From assembly GCA_021814565.1 (NCBI GenBank), contig JAKAIC010000010.1, positions 1-35,805 of the forward strand: DNA of 35,805 nt. Reading direction: 5' to 3'. Each line of letters starts with the position of its first letter. The stretch's first letter is position 1. Positions 19,180-29,159 of the stretch are shown here, piece by piece. Source of the stretch: Actinomycetes bacterium. GTDB lineage: Bacteria > Actinomycetota > Actinomycetes > S36-B12 > UBA5976. Below the pieces are notes generated by a model. That model did not search any database and was not told where the DNA came from. It was given only the letters and a program-made list of their open reading frames with translations. The position numbers and the translations under genes were made by a program.

Positions 19180-20286
19180 TCAGAGCAAGCGGTTTAGACC
19201 GAGGAGCAGGTCGTCCCAGAGGTCGTCGACATCCTCCAGGCCCACGGACAGCCGTACCAGTCCTGCCGGCACATCAGGCGACTCCGCTGCCCAGCGGGCC
19301 CGGCGTTCGATGGTCGATTCAACGCCGCCCAGACTGGTGGCATGCACCCAGATGGCCAGGCTGCCGCACATCTGCTCCACTGCCTCCGTGCTGCCGATGC
19401 AGTCGATGACAACCATGGCACCCGGGCCCGAAGCCTGGCCTCCATGCGTCGAATATCCGGGATCCTGTTCGAGGCCGGGATAGCGGACGCGTGTCACGGC
19501 CTGATGCCGGGTGAGTCGCTGCGCCAGTTCCCGCGCCGTGGCTTCGGCACGATCCATGCGAATGGGGAGAGTGCGGATCCCGCGCAGGCCCAAGGTGGTT
19601 TCGAGGACGCCGGGTGCTGCGCCCAGCAGTACCCGGCGCTGGGCCAGTTCCGCGTGCAGATCGTGGTTGGCGGTGACCAGAACTCCGAGCAGCGCATCGC
19701 TGTGGCCGGCGATGTACTTGGTCGCCGAGTGCATGACTAGGTCGGCACCCAGTTCCAGGGGCCGCTGCCGCATGGGCGTGGCGAAGGTGTTGTCGACGGC
19801 TACCAGCGCACCCTGCGCCCTGCCCGCGGCGACTGCGGCGCGGATGTCGCACACCTCCATGAGTGGATTGGTGGGCGACTCCAGCCACAGCAGAGCCGCA
19901 CCGGCCGCCGCCGCGGCCAGGCCCGCTGCGTCATCCATGGGCACGCGACGCACCTGCAGGCGTCCTTGGGTCTCGAGCTCCGTGAATCGCTTCATGGTGC
20001 CGCTGTAGGCGTGCAACGGTGCCACCACGGTGGAGCCGGTCGGCACCATGTCGAGCACTGCATTGAGTGCGGCGATACCCGATGCGAAGGCCAGTGCATG
20101 TCCGCCCTCGAGTGCACCGATGGCCTGCTCGAAGGCGGCAGAGGAAGGGTTGCCATCGCGTACATAGCCGTAATGGCCGTTGGCATGAAAGGTGGAGGAG
20201 AGGTGGATCGGCACATTCATGGGTGCGCCGGGTTCGGCCGGGGGGCGTCCGGCGGTGATGGCGGTGGTGTACGGATCGTGGCCCAT
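19180..20286 (-). CDS. Cys/Met metabolism PLP-dependent enzyme (cystathionine gamma-synthase/lyase family)
   Basis: YGYVRDGNPSSAAFEQAIGALEGGHALAFASGIAALNAVLD, LVAVDNTFATP, LVMHSATKYIAGHSDALLG, LGLRGIRTLPIRM, RLSVGLEDVDDLWDDL. Confidence 0.9.
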   Translation of the reverse strand: MGHDPYTTAITAGRPPAEPGAPMNVPIHLSSTFHANGHYGYVRDGNPSSAAFEQAIGALEGGHALAFASGIAALNAVLDMVPTGSTVVAPLHAYSGTMKRFTELETQGRLQVRRVPMDDAAGLAAAAAGAALLWLESPTNPLMEVCDIRAAVAAGRAQGALVAVDNTFATPMRQRPLELGADLVMHSATKYIAGHSDALLGVLVTANHDLHAELAQRRVLLGAAPGVLETTLGLRGIRTLPIRMDRAEATARELAQRLTRHQAVTRVRYPGLEQDPGYSTHGGQASGPGAMVVIDCIGSTEAVEQMCGSLAIWVHATSLGGVESTIERRARWAAESPDVPAGLVRLSVGLEDVDDLWDDLLLGLNRLL

Positions 20287-20335
20287 GCAGCAAGCGTACG
20301 GGCGGGCCAGCAAGCTGCTCGCGTAGTCTCGGGGG

Positions 20336-21418
20336 GTGGCCAAGATCAACGTCGCCCTGGTGTTCGGTGGGCGCTCCAGCGAGCACGCGATCTCCTGCGT
20401 GACTGCCGGCAACGTGCTGGCCTCCATCGATCGCAGCAAGTACGACGTCACGCCCATTGGCATCACCACCCGCGGCCAATGGCTGCTGCAGAGCGGCAGC
20501 GAGCAGCTCGCCATCACCGATGGGCAACTACCCCAGATCCGTGAAGGCGCTGAGGTCACACTCACCTCGGTTCCGGGTGCAGCGGTGACACTGGCCGACA
20601 GCACGGCCCTCGCCAACGTGGATGTGGTGTTCCCCCTGCTGCACGGACCCTGGGGAGAGGACGGCACCATCCAGGGCCTGCTCGAGTTGGCGTCGATTCC
20701 CTATGTGGGCTCCGGCGTCTACGCGTCGGCCGCGGCCATGGACAAGGTGCACATGAAGGCGGCCTTCCGCGCTGCGGGGTTGCCCATCGGTCCATACCAG
20801 ACCGTCAGCTCAGCGCAGTGGCAGCGCCAGCCTGAGGCGGTGCTGGCACGCCTGTGCGGCATGCGCTTTCCCGTCTTCGTGAAGCCGGCGCGCGCCGGCT
20901 CCAGCATCGGCATCACCAAGGTCGAGGCGCCGGAGGATCTGCAGCGGGCCCTGGAGTTCGCGCACCTGCACGACCCCAAGTTGGTGGTGGAAGAAGCCAT
21001 CGACAAGGCGCGGGAGATCGAATGCGCGGTACTGGTGCAACGCGACGGCACGCCTCAGGCATCGGTCTTGGGTGAGGTGAGGGTGCACCCGGATCACGAC
21101 TTCTACGATTTCGAGGCCAAGTACCTCGACGACGGCGCCGACCTGGTGGTGCCCGCGGAGCTTGATCCTGAACTCACCCGGCTGGTGCAGGACACCGCCA
21201 TCGCCGCCTTCGAGGCGCTGGACTGCGAGGGTCTGGCGCGCGTCGACTTCTTCGTGCGTGACACCGGTGACGTCATCATCAACGAGGTCAACACCATGCC
21301 CGGCTTCACGCCCATCTCCATGTTCCCGCGACTGTGGGCGGCCAGCGGCGTGGCCTACCCGGAACTCATAGACATCCTCATCAGCGACGCACTGCGCCGC
21401 GGTACGGGCTTGCGCTGA
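20336..21418 (+). CDS. ddl: D-alanine--D-alanine ligase
   Basis: VALVFGGRSSEHAISCVTAGNVL, VFPLLHGPWGEDGTIQGLLELASIPYVGSGV, VKPARAGSSIGITKV, RVDFFVRDTGDVIINEVNTMPGFTPISMFPRLW. Confidence 0.95.
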   Translation: MAKINVALVFGGRSSEHAISCVTAGNVLASIDRSKYDVTPIGITTRGQWLLQSGSEQLAITDGQLPQIREGAEVTLTSVPGAAVTLADSTALANVDVVFPLLHGPWGEDGTIQGLLELASIPYVGSGVYASAAAMDKVHMKAAFRAAGLPIGPYQTVSSAQWQRQPEAVLARLCGMRFPVFVKPARAGSSIGITKVEAPEDLQRALEFAHLHDPKLVVEEAIDKAREIECAVLVQRDGTPQASVLGEVRVHPDHDFYDFEAKYLDDGADLVVPAELDPELTRLVQDTAIAAFEALDCEGLARVDFFVRDTGDVIINEVNTMPGFTPISMFPRLWAASGVAYPELIDILISDALRRGTGLR

Positions 21419-21421
21419 GGC

Positions 21422-22366
21422 ATGAACGAGTTCGAACTGATCGGCGAGATCACCGGCCACTTCCCTCAACAACCTGACGTGCTGCTGGGCCCGGGCGACG
21501 ATGCGGCGCAGTTGCTCGTGCGCCACGGCTCGGTTCTCGCCTCCACCGACATCCTGGTCGAGGGTGTGCATTTCCGGCAGGACTGGACCACGCCCTACGA
21601 GCTCGGCCGTCGTGCCGCCGCGCAGAACTTCGCCGACATCACCGCCATGGGCTGCAACCCCAGGGCCCTGCTGGTGGCGGTTGCCGCACCCAGGCAGCAG
21701 CCGGCGCAGTGGTTCACCGAACTCGCGCGCGGCCTTCAGGAGGAATGCACGCTGGTGGGCGCAAGCGTCATTGGCGGGGATCTCTCCGCCGGCGAGAGCA
21801 TCGTGGTCTCGGTGACAGTGCTCGGCGATCCCTGCGGCGGCGAGCCGATCAGGCGTGGTGGCGCGCAGGTGGGTGACGTGGTGGCGGTGGCCGGAAGGCT
21901 GGGTTGGTCGGCCACCGGTCTGCTGGCGTTGCAGCAGGGCGTCGACGTGGATCCGGCGCTGCTCTCCGCCTATCGTCGACCGCAGCCGCCCTACGCCGCC
22001 GGCCCCGCTGCCAGGGCCGCCCGGGCCACGGCCATGATCGATGTGAGCGATGGACTGCTGGCCGATGCCGGGCACATCGCTGACGCCTCCGCCGTCACCA
22101 TCGATCTCGACAGTGCACAACTGCAGCCCGATGAGCTGGTGCGGCTGGCTTCGCAGCAACTGGCCGCCGACCCGCTGGATGCGGTCCTCAGCGGTGGTGA
22201 GGACCACGCCATGCTTGCCACCTTCCCCCGCGGCAGGCAGGGTTCCGGGCAGGTTCCCCGTCCCACGTTCCGGGTCATCGGCCGCGTCATTCCACGCGGT
22301 ACACACGCGGTGCTGGTCGACGGCACAGCGCATCGAGGAAAGCAAGGACACGATCACTTTGACTGA
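21422..22366 (+). CDS. thiL: Thiamine-monophosphate kinase
   Basis: [102 protein letters not shown]. Confidence 0.93.
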   Translation: MNEFELIGEITGHFPQQPDVLLGPGDDAAQLLVRHGSVLASTDILVEGVHFRQDWTTPYELGRRAAAQNFADITAMGCNPRALLVAVAAPRQQPAQWFTELARGLQEECTLVGASVIGGDLSAGESIVVSVTVLGDPCGGEPIRRGGAQVGDVVAVAGRLGWSATGLLALQQGVDVDPALLSAYRRPQPPYAAGPAARAARATAMIDVSDGLLADAGHIADASAVTIDLDSAQLQPDELVRLASQQLAADPLDAVLSGGEDHAMLATFPRGRQGSGQVPRPTFRVIGRVIPRGTHAVLVDGTAHRGKQGHDHFD

Positions 22367-23165
22367 CGCACTGCCCCGCATCCTCACCATCGCCGGCTCG
22401 GACAGCGGAGGGGGAGCCGGCATCCAGGCCGACCTCAAGACCATGCTGGCGCTGCGCACGCACGGCATGTCCGTCATCACCGCCATCACCGCGCAGAACA
22501 GCATGGGAGTGCAGGGCGTGTGGCCGCTGCCCATCGATGCCGTGCGTGCACAGTTCCGCAGCGTGATTGACGACATCGGCGTGGATGCCATCAAGACCGG
22601 CATGCTCGGCACACCCGAACTGGTGGCCACAGTTGCGGAACTGCTGGGTGAGGTAACGGTGCCCGTCGTCGTCGATCCGGTGGGAGTCAGCAAGCACGGG
22701 GATTCGCTGCTCGCGGCCGAGGCCATCACGGCCCTGCGCCAACGCCTGGTGCCGCTCGCCACCGTGCTCACACCCAACCTGCCGGAGGTGGAGATGCTCA
22801 CCGGCCTTCTGCCCACCGACCTGCGTGGCATGCGACAGGCCGGCGAGCAGTTGCGTGATCAGGGTGCGCAGTGGGTGCTGGTGAAGGGCGGCCACCTGGC
22901 GGGGGAGGCCATCGACGTGCTCGTGGGGCCCAACCACGTGGAAGAGCTGCGGGCCCCGCGCTTCGACAACCGCCACACCCATGGCACCGGTTGCACCACC
23001 GCCTCTGCCATCGCCGCCCAGCTCGGCCACGGTCTCACCGTTCCGGACGCGGTGCGCGCGGCCAAGGACTACATCACCGGTGCCATCGAGCACGGTTTCG
23101 CGCTGGGTGGCGGCATCGGCCCCGTGGACCACGGCTGGAAGTTGCCCGCCCATGGTCGGATTTGA
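22359..23165 (+). CDS. thiD: Hydroxymethylpyrimidine/phosphomethylpyrimidine kinase
   Basis: [72 protein letters not shown]. Probable TTG start overlapping the thiL stop. Confidence 0.92.
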   Translation: MTDALPRILTIAGSDSGGGAGIQADLKTMLALRTHGMSVITAITAQNSMGVQGVWPLPIDAVRAQFRSVIDDIGVDAIKTGMLGTPELVATVAELLGEVTVPVVVDPVGVSKHGDSLLAAEAITALRQRLVPLATVLTPNLPEVEMLTGLLPTDLRGMRQAGEQLRDQGAQWVLVKGGHLAGEAIDVLVGPNHVEELRAPRFDNRHTHGTGCTTASAIAAQLGHGLTVPDAVRAAKDYITGAIEHGFALGGGIGPVDHGWKLPAHGRI

Positions 23166-23238
23166 GCCCACCGCCGTCAGTCCGGTAGCCTGAGCGCTCG
23201 CGCCTCCGGCGCATTCTCATTGATCCAAGGAGTTGAAC

Positions 23239-23430
23239 GTGGCTGCTCACTGCGACGTTTGTGGCAAGGGCCCGATCTACGGCCACTCGATCAGCCATTC
23301 GCACATCCGTACCAAGCGCCGCTGGGTGCCGAACATCCAGCGCGTGCGCGCCGTCGTCAACGGCACGCCCAAGCGCGTGAACGTCTGCGTATCCTGCCTC
23401 AAGGCCGGCAAGGTCAACCGCGCCGCCTAG
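23239..23430 (+). CDS. rpmB: 50S ribosomal protein L28
   Basis: AAHCDVCGKGPIYGHSISHSHIRTKRRWVPNIQRVRAVVNGTPKRVNVCVSCLKAGKVNRA; AAGGAG upstream of GTG. Confidence 0.97.
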   Translation: MAAHCDVCGKGPIYGHSISHSHIRTKRRWVPNIQRVRAVVNGTPKRVNVCVSCLKAGKVNRAA

Positions 23431-23448
23431 GCCCTGCGCTCTTCCAGG

Positions 23449-23483
23449 GAGCCGTCCGACATCAGTCGGGCGGCTCTCGTGTT
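23449..23483 (+). terminator. Stem-loop terminator after rpmB
   Basis: GAGCCGTCCGAC-ATCA-GTCGGGCGGCTC (one G:T) followed by TCGTGTTT. Confidence 0.75.
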
Positions 23484-23541
23484 TCCGGCGCTCGGTCGGT
23501 GCCTCGGATTAGGGTGGCGCCGTGCTGAAGGGCGGTGGGCC

Positions 23542-25698
23542 ATGGTGATGATGGGCGATGCCCTACCACCCGTCATCGGTGACAAGTCCGCCAAACTGCT
23601 GGCATCCTCGCTGGGCCTGACCACGGTGGCCGACCTGCTGCTCTACGCGCCCCGCCGCTATGCGCAGCGCGGGGAACTCACCGATCTCTCGGGCCTGCAG
23701 ATCGACAGTCACGTCACGGTCATGGCCCGCATCACCGAGGTCCTGGTGCGGCCGATGCGGCAGCGGCGCGGCAGCATCCTCGACGTCACGGTGAGCGACG
23801 GCCACGCGGAACTCCACCTCACCTTCTTCAATCAGAAATGGCGCGAGCAGGCCATGCGCCCGGGCCGCTGGGGGCTCTTCAGCGGCAAGGTCTCGCGCTT
23901 CCGGCAGACGCTGCAGCTTTCCCAACCGGAGAGCGTGCTGCTGGCCGATGATGTCGACGACGTCGACCCGGAGGCGGTGGAGGCCTTCGCCAATGCCATC
24001 ATCCCCATCTACCCGGCAACTGCGAAGCTGCCGTCATGGCGCATCTCCAAGACCATCCGCTATGTGTTGGGGCTGCTCGACCCGCTGCCCGAGATCATTC
24101 CCGAGCAGACGCGCGCCGAGCAGTCGCTGCTCGACATCAACGACGCCCTGCACCAGTTGCACCTGCCGCAGACGGCCGCGGAATGGCAGGCGGCGCAGCG
24201 ACGACTGGCCTGGGACGAGGCCTTCCTGCTGCTCGCGGTGATGCGTCGGCGCCGGTTGCTGGCCCGGCAGCAGGTGGCACAGGTGCGCCAGTCCACGGGC
24301 ACCCTGCTGCAGCGTTTTGACGCACAACTGCCCTTCACTCTCACCGCGGGCCAGCTGGCGGTGGGCCGCGAACTCGAGCACGATCTGCGTCAGCCCCATC
24401 CCATGCATCGGCTGCTGCAGGGTGAGGTGGGCTCGGGCAAGACCATCGTGGCCTTGCGGGCCATGCTCAGCATGGTCGACGCGCACGGCCAGTGCGTCCT
24501 GCTGGCCCCCACGGAAGTCCTTGCCCAGCAACATGCATTGACCCTGCGCGCCATGCTGGGCCCGCTCGGTCGGGCCGGCGAGCTGGATGGGGATGCGGAT
24601 GGCACGCAGTTGGTGCTGCTCACCGGCTCCTCATCCCCGGCACAACGACGTGCGGCCATGGCCGCCATGAGGGATGGCAGCGCGGGCATCATCATCGGCA
24701 CGCATGCCCTGCTCGAGGAGCGCATCGAATTCGCTGACCTGGGCCTCGTCGTCATCGACGAACAGCATCGCTTCGGGGTCGAACAGCGGGCGGTGCTCGG
24801 CGCCAAGGCGCGCAGCGCCCCGCATGTGCTGGTGATGACGGCCACTCCGATCCCGCGCACCGCCGCGGTCACCGTCTTCGGCGATCTCGACGTGTCGACC
24901 CTGCGGGAAATGCCCGCCGGGCGAGTACCCATCGCCACCCACCTGGTGGCGGCCGCCGAGAAGCCGCACTACGAACTGCGCATGTGGGACCGGGTGCGTG
25001 AGGAGGTGGCCCGGGGCCACCAGGCCTATGTGGTGTGCCCGCGCATCCAGCCCGGCGAGGACTCGGACGATTCGCTGGCGCCTGCCGCTGCGGTGGAGGT
25101 GGTACAGCGCCTGCAGGCTGAGCAGCTGCATGGGCTGCGCATGGGCCTGCTGCACGGACGCATGTCCGCCGAGGAGAAGGCACAGGCCATGGCGCGTTTC
25201 GCCCTCCCGGGCCACGATGGCTACGAGGTGCTGGTTGCCACCACCGTCATCGAGGTCGGCGTCGATGTGCCCAACGCCTCCACCATGGTGATCCTCGATG
25301 CCGATCGCTTCGGCATCTCCCAACTGCACCAGCTGCGCGGTCGGGTGGGCCGCGGCGCGGTGCCCGGCCTGTGCTTCCTGCACACCCGCCAGCCCTCGGA
25401 CGCCCCTTCCAGCCGTCGCCTGTCCGACGTCGCCTCCACCACCGACGGCTTCACCCTGGCCCAGCTCGATCTCGAGCAGCGCGGTGAGGGGGATGTGCTC
25501 GGCACCCTGCAGAGCGGAGGGAAATCGGGCTTCCGCCTGCTCTCGGTCTTGCGCGACCAGCAGCTCATCGCCGATGCCTCCCGTACGGTCGACCACATCT
25601 TCGAGGTCGACCCCACGCTCACCACCCATCCAGAATTGGCTGGTGCCATTGATGGCCGCGAACAGGAACTGGCCCGACAGTACGTGGACAAGGCATGA
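23542..25698 (+). CDS. recG: ATP-dependent DNA helicase RecG
   Basis: RLLQGEVGSGKTIVALRAML, LAPTEVLAQQH, LGLVVIDEQHRFGVEQR, LVMTATPIPRTAAVTVFGDLDVSTL, GRVGRGAVPGLCFL. Start at MVMMGDALPPVIG. Confidence 0.95.
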   Translation: MVMMGDALPPVIGDKSAKLLASSLGLTTVADLLLYAPRRYAQRGELTDLSGLQIDSHVTVMARITEVLVRPMRQRRGSILDVTVSDGHAELHLTFFNQKWREQAMRPGRWGLFSGKVSRFRQTLQLSQPESVLLADDVDDVDPEAVEAFANAIIPIYPATAKLPSWRISKTIRYVLGLLDPLPEIIPEQTRAEQSLLDINDALHQLHLPQTAAEWQAAQRRLAWDEAFLLLAVMRRRRLLARQQVAQVRQSTGTLLQRFDAQLPFTLTAGQLAVGRELEHDLRQPHPMHRLLQGEVGSGKTIVALRAMLSMVDAHGQCVLLAPTEVLAQQHALTLRAMLGPLGRAGELDGDADGTQLVLLTGSSSPAQRRAAMAAMRDGSAGIIIGTHALLEERIEFADLGLVVIDEQHRFGVEQRAVLGAKARSAPHVLVMTATPIPRTAAVTVFGDLDVSTLREMPAGRVPIATHLVAAAEKPHYELRMWDRVREEVARGHQAYVVCPRIQPGEDSDDSLAPAAAVEVVQRLQAEQLHGLRMGLLHGRMSAEEKAQAMARFALPGHDGYEVLVATTVIEVGVDVPNASTMVILDADRFGISQLHQLRGRVGRGAVPGLCFLHTRQPSDAPSSRRLSDVASTTDGFTLAQLDLEQRGEGDVLGTLQSGGKSGFRLLSVLRDQQLIADASRTVDHIFEVDPTLTTHPELAGAIDGREQELARQYVDKA

Positions 25699-26261
25699 CG
25701 AGGATCATCAGCGGTTCGGCCAGGGGTCGCAGCCTGCGCGTACCCGAGCAGGGCACCCGGCCCACCTCCGACCGGGTGCGGGAGGCCGTGTTCTCGTCGC
25801 TGGAGCATCGTCTGGGCTCATGGCGCGGTTTGTGCGTCTACGACCTCTACGCGGGCTCCGGCGCCTTCGCGCTGGAGGCACTGTCACGCGGGGCCGGCCA
25901 GGCGGTGGCCGTCGAACACGACAAACGCACGGTGGAGATCATCCGCGCCAATGCGGCCGCTGTCGGCCTGCCGCTTGCGGTGGTCATGCTGGATGTGGCG
26001 CGATTCGTGGCCCGGCCACCGGCGCCCATACCCGACGTGGTGTTCGTGGATCCTCCCTACGAGATGCCGGCAGCGAACCTAGCTCGGCAACTCGGCACCC
26101 TGCTGGCGCAGCTGCCGGAGCATGAGCTGCTGCTCGTGGTGGAGCGATCGGCCCGCGATCGCGAATCACCGCTGCCCGCGGATCTCGACGAAATCGATGT
26201 CCGAACCATCGGGGAGACGGCCATTACCTACGCCCGTTGGTACGGTTATCGGCATGACTGA
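25695..26261 (+). CDS. rsmD: 16S rRNA (guanine(966)-N(2))-methyltransferase RsmD
   Basis: RIISGSARGRSLRVPEQGTRPTSDRVREAVFSSLEHR, DLYAGSGAFALEALSRGA, VVFVDPPYEMP; ATGA overlap with recG. Confidence 0.94.
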   Translation: MTRIISGSARGRSLRVPEQGTRPTSDRVREAVFSSLEHRLGSWRGLCVYDLYAGSGAFALEALSRGAGQAVAVEHDKRTVEIIRANAAAVGLPLAVVMLDVARFVARPPAPIPDVVFVDPPYEMPAANLARQLGTLLAQLPEHELLLVVERSARDRESPLPADLDEIDVRTIGETAITYARWYGYRHD

Positions 26262-26757
26262 ACCGAGGGTGCTGCGAGCGCTCTGCCCGGGCTCCTTCGA
26301 CCCGGTCACCAATGGCCACCTGGATGTCTTCAGCCGCGCTGCCAAGCAGTTCGACGAAGTGACGGTGGCGGTGTTCGTGAACACCAGCAAATCCAGCATG
26401 TTCTCCGTGGACGAACGCATGGAATTGTTGCGGGAGGCCACCGCGGACATCCCCAACCTCAAGGTCGACTCCTTCCACGGACTGGTCGTGGACTTCTGCA
26501 AGGAGCACGACCTCCATGTCATCGTGAAGGGCCTGCGCGCCGTCTCCGACTTCGACTACGAGTTTCAGATGGCACAGGCCAACTACGGTTTGGCCGAAGT
26601 GGAAACCATGTTCATCTCCACCAACCCCGCCTTCGGCTACCTGTCGTCGAGCCTGGTCAAGGAGATCGCACGGCACGGGGGCGATATCTCCGGCTGGGTA
26701 CCCCCGGTCGTCCAATCAGCAATCCGGGCTCGTGTGGCCGAAGGGCAGTACCTATGA
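26254..26757 (+). CDS. coaD: Pantetheine-phosphate adenylyltransferase
   Basis: RALCPGSFDPVTNGHLDVFSRAAKQFDEVTVAVFVN, VIVKGLRAVSDFDYEFQMAQANYGL, YLSSSLVKEIARHGGDISGWVP. Confidence 0.96.
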   Translation: MTEPRVLRALCPGSFDPVTNGHLDVFSRAAKQFDEVTVAVFVNTSKSSMFSVDERMELLREATADIPNLKVDSFHGLVVDFCKEHDLHVIVKGLRAVSDFDYEFQMAQANYGLAEVETMFISTNPAFGYLSSSLVKEIARHGGDISGWVPPVVQSAIRARVAEGQYL

Positions 26758-27278
26758 CCGTGCGCGACATCCTGCAGAAGATGCAGGAGATCCTCGAGGC
26801 CGCCAAGGCCATGCCGCTCTCACAATCGGTGCTGGTCAATCGCGCCGAGTTGTTGGAACTGATCGACCTGCTGGCCGCCTCGCTGCCCAGTGAGTTCGAT
26901 CAGGCTCGTTCCATCATGGCCGAACGGGATGAGGTGCTGGCAGAGGCCGCGCGCGAGGCCGAGCGCATCCGCGAGCGGGCCCGCGCCGACAGTGCCGTGC
27001 TGGTCTCCGAGCAGGAGGTGTACCGCCGCGCCCTGGACGAGGCCGACAACGAGCGCTCCACCGCCGCCGAGGACGTTGCCCGCATGCGCCGGGAGACCGA
27101 TGACTATGTGGACGCCAAGTTGGCCGCCTTCGAGGCCGTGCTTGCCAAGACCATCGATGCGGTGGCGGCTGGCCGCAACAAGCTGCATGTGCGACTCAAC
27201 GCCGACAGCTATGTGGACGAATCCCACCCGGATCCCGGCAGCTTCTTCGCCGACTGGCAGGAGCCCGACGTCCGCTAG
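26754..27278 (+). CDS. Coiled-coil protein, SepIVA/DivIVA-like by similarity of type and synteny
   Basis: Glu/Arg/Ala-rich predicted coiled coil between coaD and DUF177/rpmF/rnc, the position of SepIVA (Rv2927c) in mycobacteria relative to Rv2926c and rnc. Confidence 0.65.
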   Translation: MTVRDILQKMQEILEAAKAMPLSQSVLVNRAELLELIDLLAASLPSEFDQARSIMAERDEVLAEAAREAERIRERARADSAVLVSEQEVYRRALDEADNERSTAAEDVARMRRETDDYVDAKLAAFEAVLAKTIDAVAAGRNKLHVRLNADSYVDESHPDPGSFFADWQEPDVR

Positions 27279-27337
27279 GGATTTGGGGCGGGGCCGAACG
27301 TCCGTTAGCCTGTGCGAGTTCACCTCCGGGAGATTTC

Positions 27338-27883
27338 GTGGATTCGCGCTCGCCGCTCGTGTTCGACACGCTCGAACTGGGCCGTCGTGCCGGAGCCATG
27401 GTCAGGATCAACCGTGAGATCCCCGCACCCGCGGAGTTCTCAACCGAGGTGATCGGGGTTCCCGAAGGCACCATTCTCGACGTTCAGGGACGTCTGGAGT
27501 CGGTGTCCGAAGGCGTCCTCGCCACTGTTGTGGTCTCGACCAATGCCCTGGGTGAATGCTCCCGGTGCCTGGATCCGGTGCACGTCCCGGTGACGGTCGA
27601 GCTTCAAGAGTTGTACGAGTACGACGACCCCGGGATGCGGGCCTCGGGGGATGAGGATTCCGATCTGTACCGGCTCGAGGGCGACTATCTCGATCTCGAA
27701 CCGGCTCTGCGCGATGCAGTGGTACTCGCCCTCCCGCGGGTGCCCCTGTGCAAGGACGACTGCCTCGGTCTGTGCCCGCAATGCGGGATGCGGATGGAAG
27801 CGGAACCCGGTCACGCACACACCGAACTCGACCCACGTTGGGCGGCCCTCTCGGGCCTGCTCGACGAACCGAAGGAAGGCTGA
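27338..27883 (+). CDS. YceD/DUF177 family protein
   Basis: [40 protein letters not shown]; directly upstream of rpmF. Confidence 0.92.
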   Translation: MDSRSPLVFDTLELGRRAGAMVRINREIPAPAEFSTEVIGVPEGTILDVQGRLESVSEGVLATVVVSTNALGECSRCLDPVHVPVTVELQELYEYDDPGMRASGDEDSDLYRLEGDYLDLEPALRDAVVLALPRVPLCKDDCLGLCPQCGMRMEAEPGHAHTELDPRWAALSGLLDEPKEG

Positions 27884-27888
27884 CTGCC

Positions 27889-28062
27889 ATGGCAGTTCCG
27901 AAGCGAAAAATGTCGCGCTCCAATACGCGCCATCGTCGATCCGCTTGGAAGGCCGGCAAGGTCACGCTCGTTGCGTGCGATCGCTGCCGCGCACCGAAGC
28001 TTCCGCACACTGCCTGTGGCACGTGCGGCACCTACGCCAAGCGCCAGGTTCTCGACGTCTGA
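27889..28062 (+). CDS. rpmF: 50S ribosomal protein L32
   Basis: [57 protein letters not shown]. Confidence 0.97.
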   Translation: MAVPKRKMSRSNTRHRRSAWKAGKVTLVACDRCRAPKLPHTACGTCGTYAKRQVLDV

Positions 28063-28070
28063 TAGTTGCC

Positions 28071-28778
28071 ATGCAGCCGGTCGAAGCGCTCATAGAGCGC
28101 CTCGGGGTCGGGCTTGACGCGGAGCTGCTCGAACGGGCGTTGACCCACCGGTCATTCGCCTACGAGCATGGTGGGCTTCCCACCAACGAACGCCTGGAGT
28201 TCCTGGGTGATTCGGTGCTTGGTCTGGTCGTCACCGACTCCCTGTATCGCACCTTTCCCGACCTCCCTGAAGGTCAACTGGCCAAACTTCGCGCTGCGGT
28301 GGTGAACGCGCGCACCCTTGCCACCATCGGTCGTGAGCTCGGCATCGGTCCGGCCCTGCGCCTGGGCCGAGGAGAGGAAGCCACGGGCGGGCGTGACAAG
28401 GCATCCATCCTGGCCGACACCGTGGAAGCGCTCATAGGCGCCGTGTTCGTGCAGCACGGAATCGAGGTCGCATCGGCCACGGTGCACCGACTGGTGGATA
28501 CGCACGTGGAGTCCTCCTCGACGCTTGGTGCTGCCCTGGACTGGAAGACCAGCCTGCAGGAACTCACAGCCGCCCTGGGCCTCGGTGTGCCGCTGTACGT
28601 GGTCACCGAGGATGGCCCTGACCACGCCAAGACCTTCGAGGCACGCGTGGCACTGGGCGAGGAATTGCTCGGCTACGGCGCCGGTCGTAGCAAGAAGACA
28701 GCCGAGCAGGCTGCGGCTGCCACCGCCTACGAGGAGTTGCAATCGCGCGTGCCGCATGAGGAATCGGTCGTCCCGTAA
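28071..28778 (+). CDS. rnc: Ribonuclease III
   Basis: [64 protein letters not shown]-terminal dsRBD. Confidence 0.96.
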   Translation: MQPVEALIERLGVGLDAELLERALTHRSFAYEHGGLPTNERLEFLGDSVLGLVVTDSLYRTFPDLPEGQLAKLRAAVVNARTLATIGRELGIGPALRLGRGEEATGGRDKASILADTVEALIGAVFVQHGIEVASATVHRLVDTHVESSSTLGAALDWKTSLQELTAALGLGVPLYVVTEDGPDHAKTFEARVALGEELLGYGAGRSKKTAEQAAAATAYEELQSRVPHEESVVP

Positions 28779-28830
28779 GCACCGCGGTTTGGAGAATGCG
28801 CCGCGAACTGATTACGATTCGCGGGCTCAC

Positions 28831-28845
28831 AACGAATCATTCGTT
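28831..28845. repeat. 15-nt near-perfect palindrome upstream of tRNA-Glu
   Basis: AACGAAT-C-ATTCGTT, ending 4 nt before the mature tRNA-Glu 5' end. Confidence 0.6.
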
Positions 28846-28849
28846 GCCC

Positions 28850-28922
28850 GCCCTCATCGTCTAGAGGCCTAGGACGCCGCCCTTTCACGGCGGTAGCACG
28901 GGTTCGAATCCCGTTGGGGGTA
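28850..28922 (+). tRNA. tRNA-Glu (anticodon TTC)
   Basis: Acceptor GCCCTCA/TGGGGGT, anticodon arm CCGCC-CTTTCAC-GGCGG, T arm ACGGG-TTCGAAT-CCCGT; no encoded CCA. Confidence 0.95.
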
Positions 28923-28968
28923 CGGCTCCAGCAATGGAGACGCCTTGGGGTGCTTCGGCACTCAGCAA

Positions 28969-29042
28969 GGCCCGGTAGCGCAGTTGGTTAGCGCGCCGCC
29001 CTGTCACGGCGGAGGTCGCGGGTTCAAGTCCCGTCCGGGTCG
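28969..29042 (+). tRNA. tRNA-Asp (anticodon GTC)
   Basis: Acceptor GGCCCGG/CCGGGTC, D arm GCGC-AGTTGGTTA-GCGC, anticodon arm CCGCC-CTGTCAC-GGCGG, T-loop TTCAAGT; no encoded CCA. Confidence 0.96.
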
Positions 29043-29045
29043 CGG

Positions 29046-29073
29046 AAGCGCCGATCGTTGATCGGCGCTTTTT
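29046..29073 (+). terminator. Rho-independent terminator after the tRNA pair
   Basis: AAGCGCCGATC-GTT-GATCGGCGCTT followed by TTT. Confidence 0.9.
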
Positions 29074-29159
29074 CATTTGCCCGCCGGACACAGTTCGCGT
29101 CCTGTTCACTACGCGCGGCGAGGCTTACATGACGGATACCTCTATGCAAGGCTTGGGCA

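Noticed and set aside
20810-22831. 673-aa minus-strand ORF opposite ddl/thiL/thiD
   Set aside because: Shadow ORF of three well-supported genes; no domain-like motifs.
28885-29109. 74-aa minus-strand ORF (TRTGLEPATSAVTGRRANQLRYRAL...)
   Set aside because: It is antisense to the two tRNA genes; this type of peptide is a familiar spurious ORF produced by tRNA T-arms.
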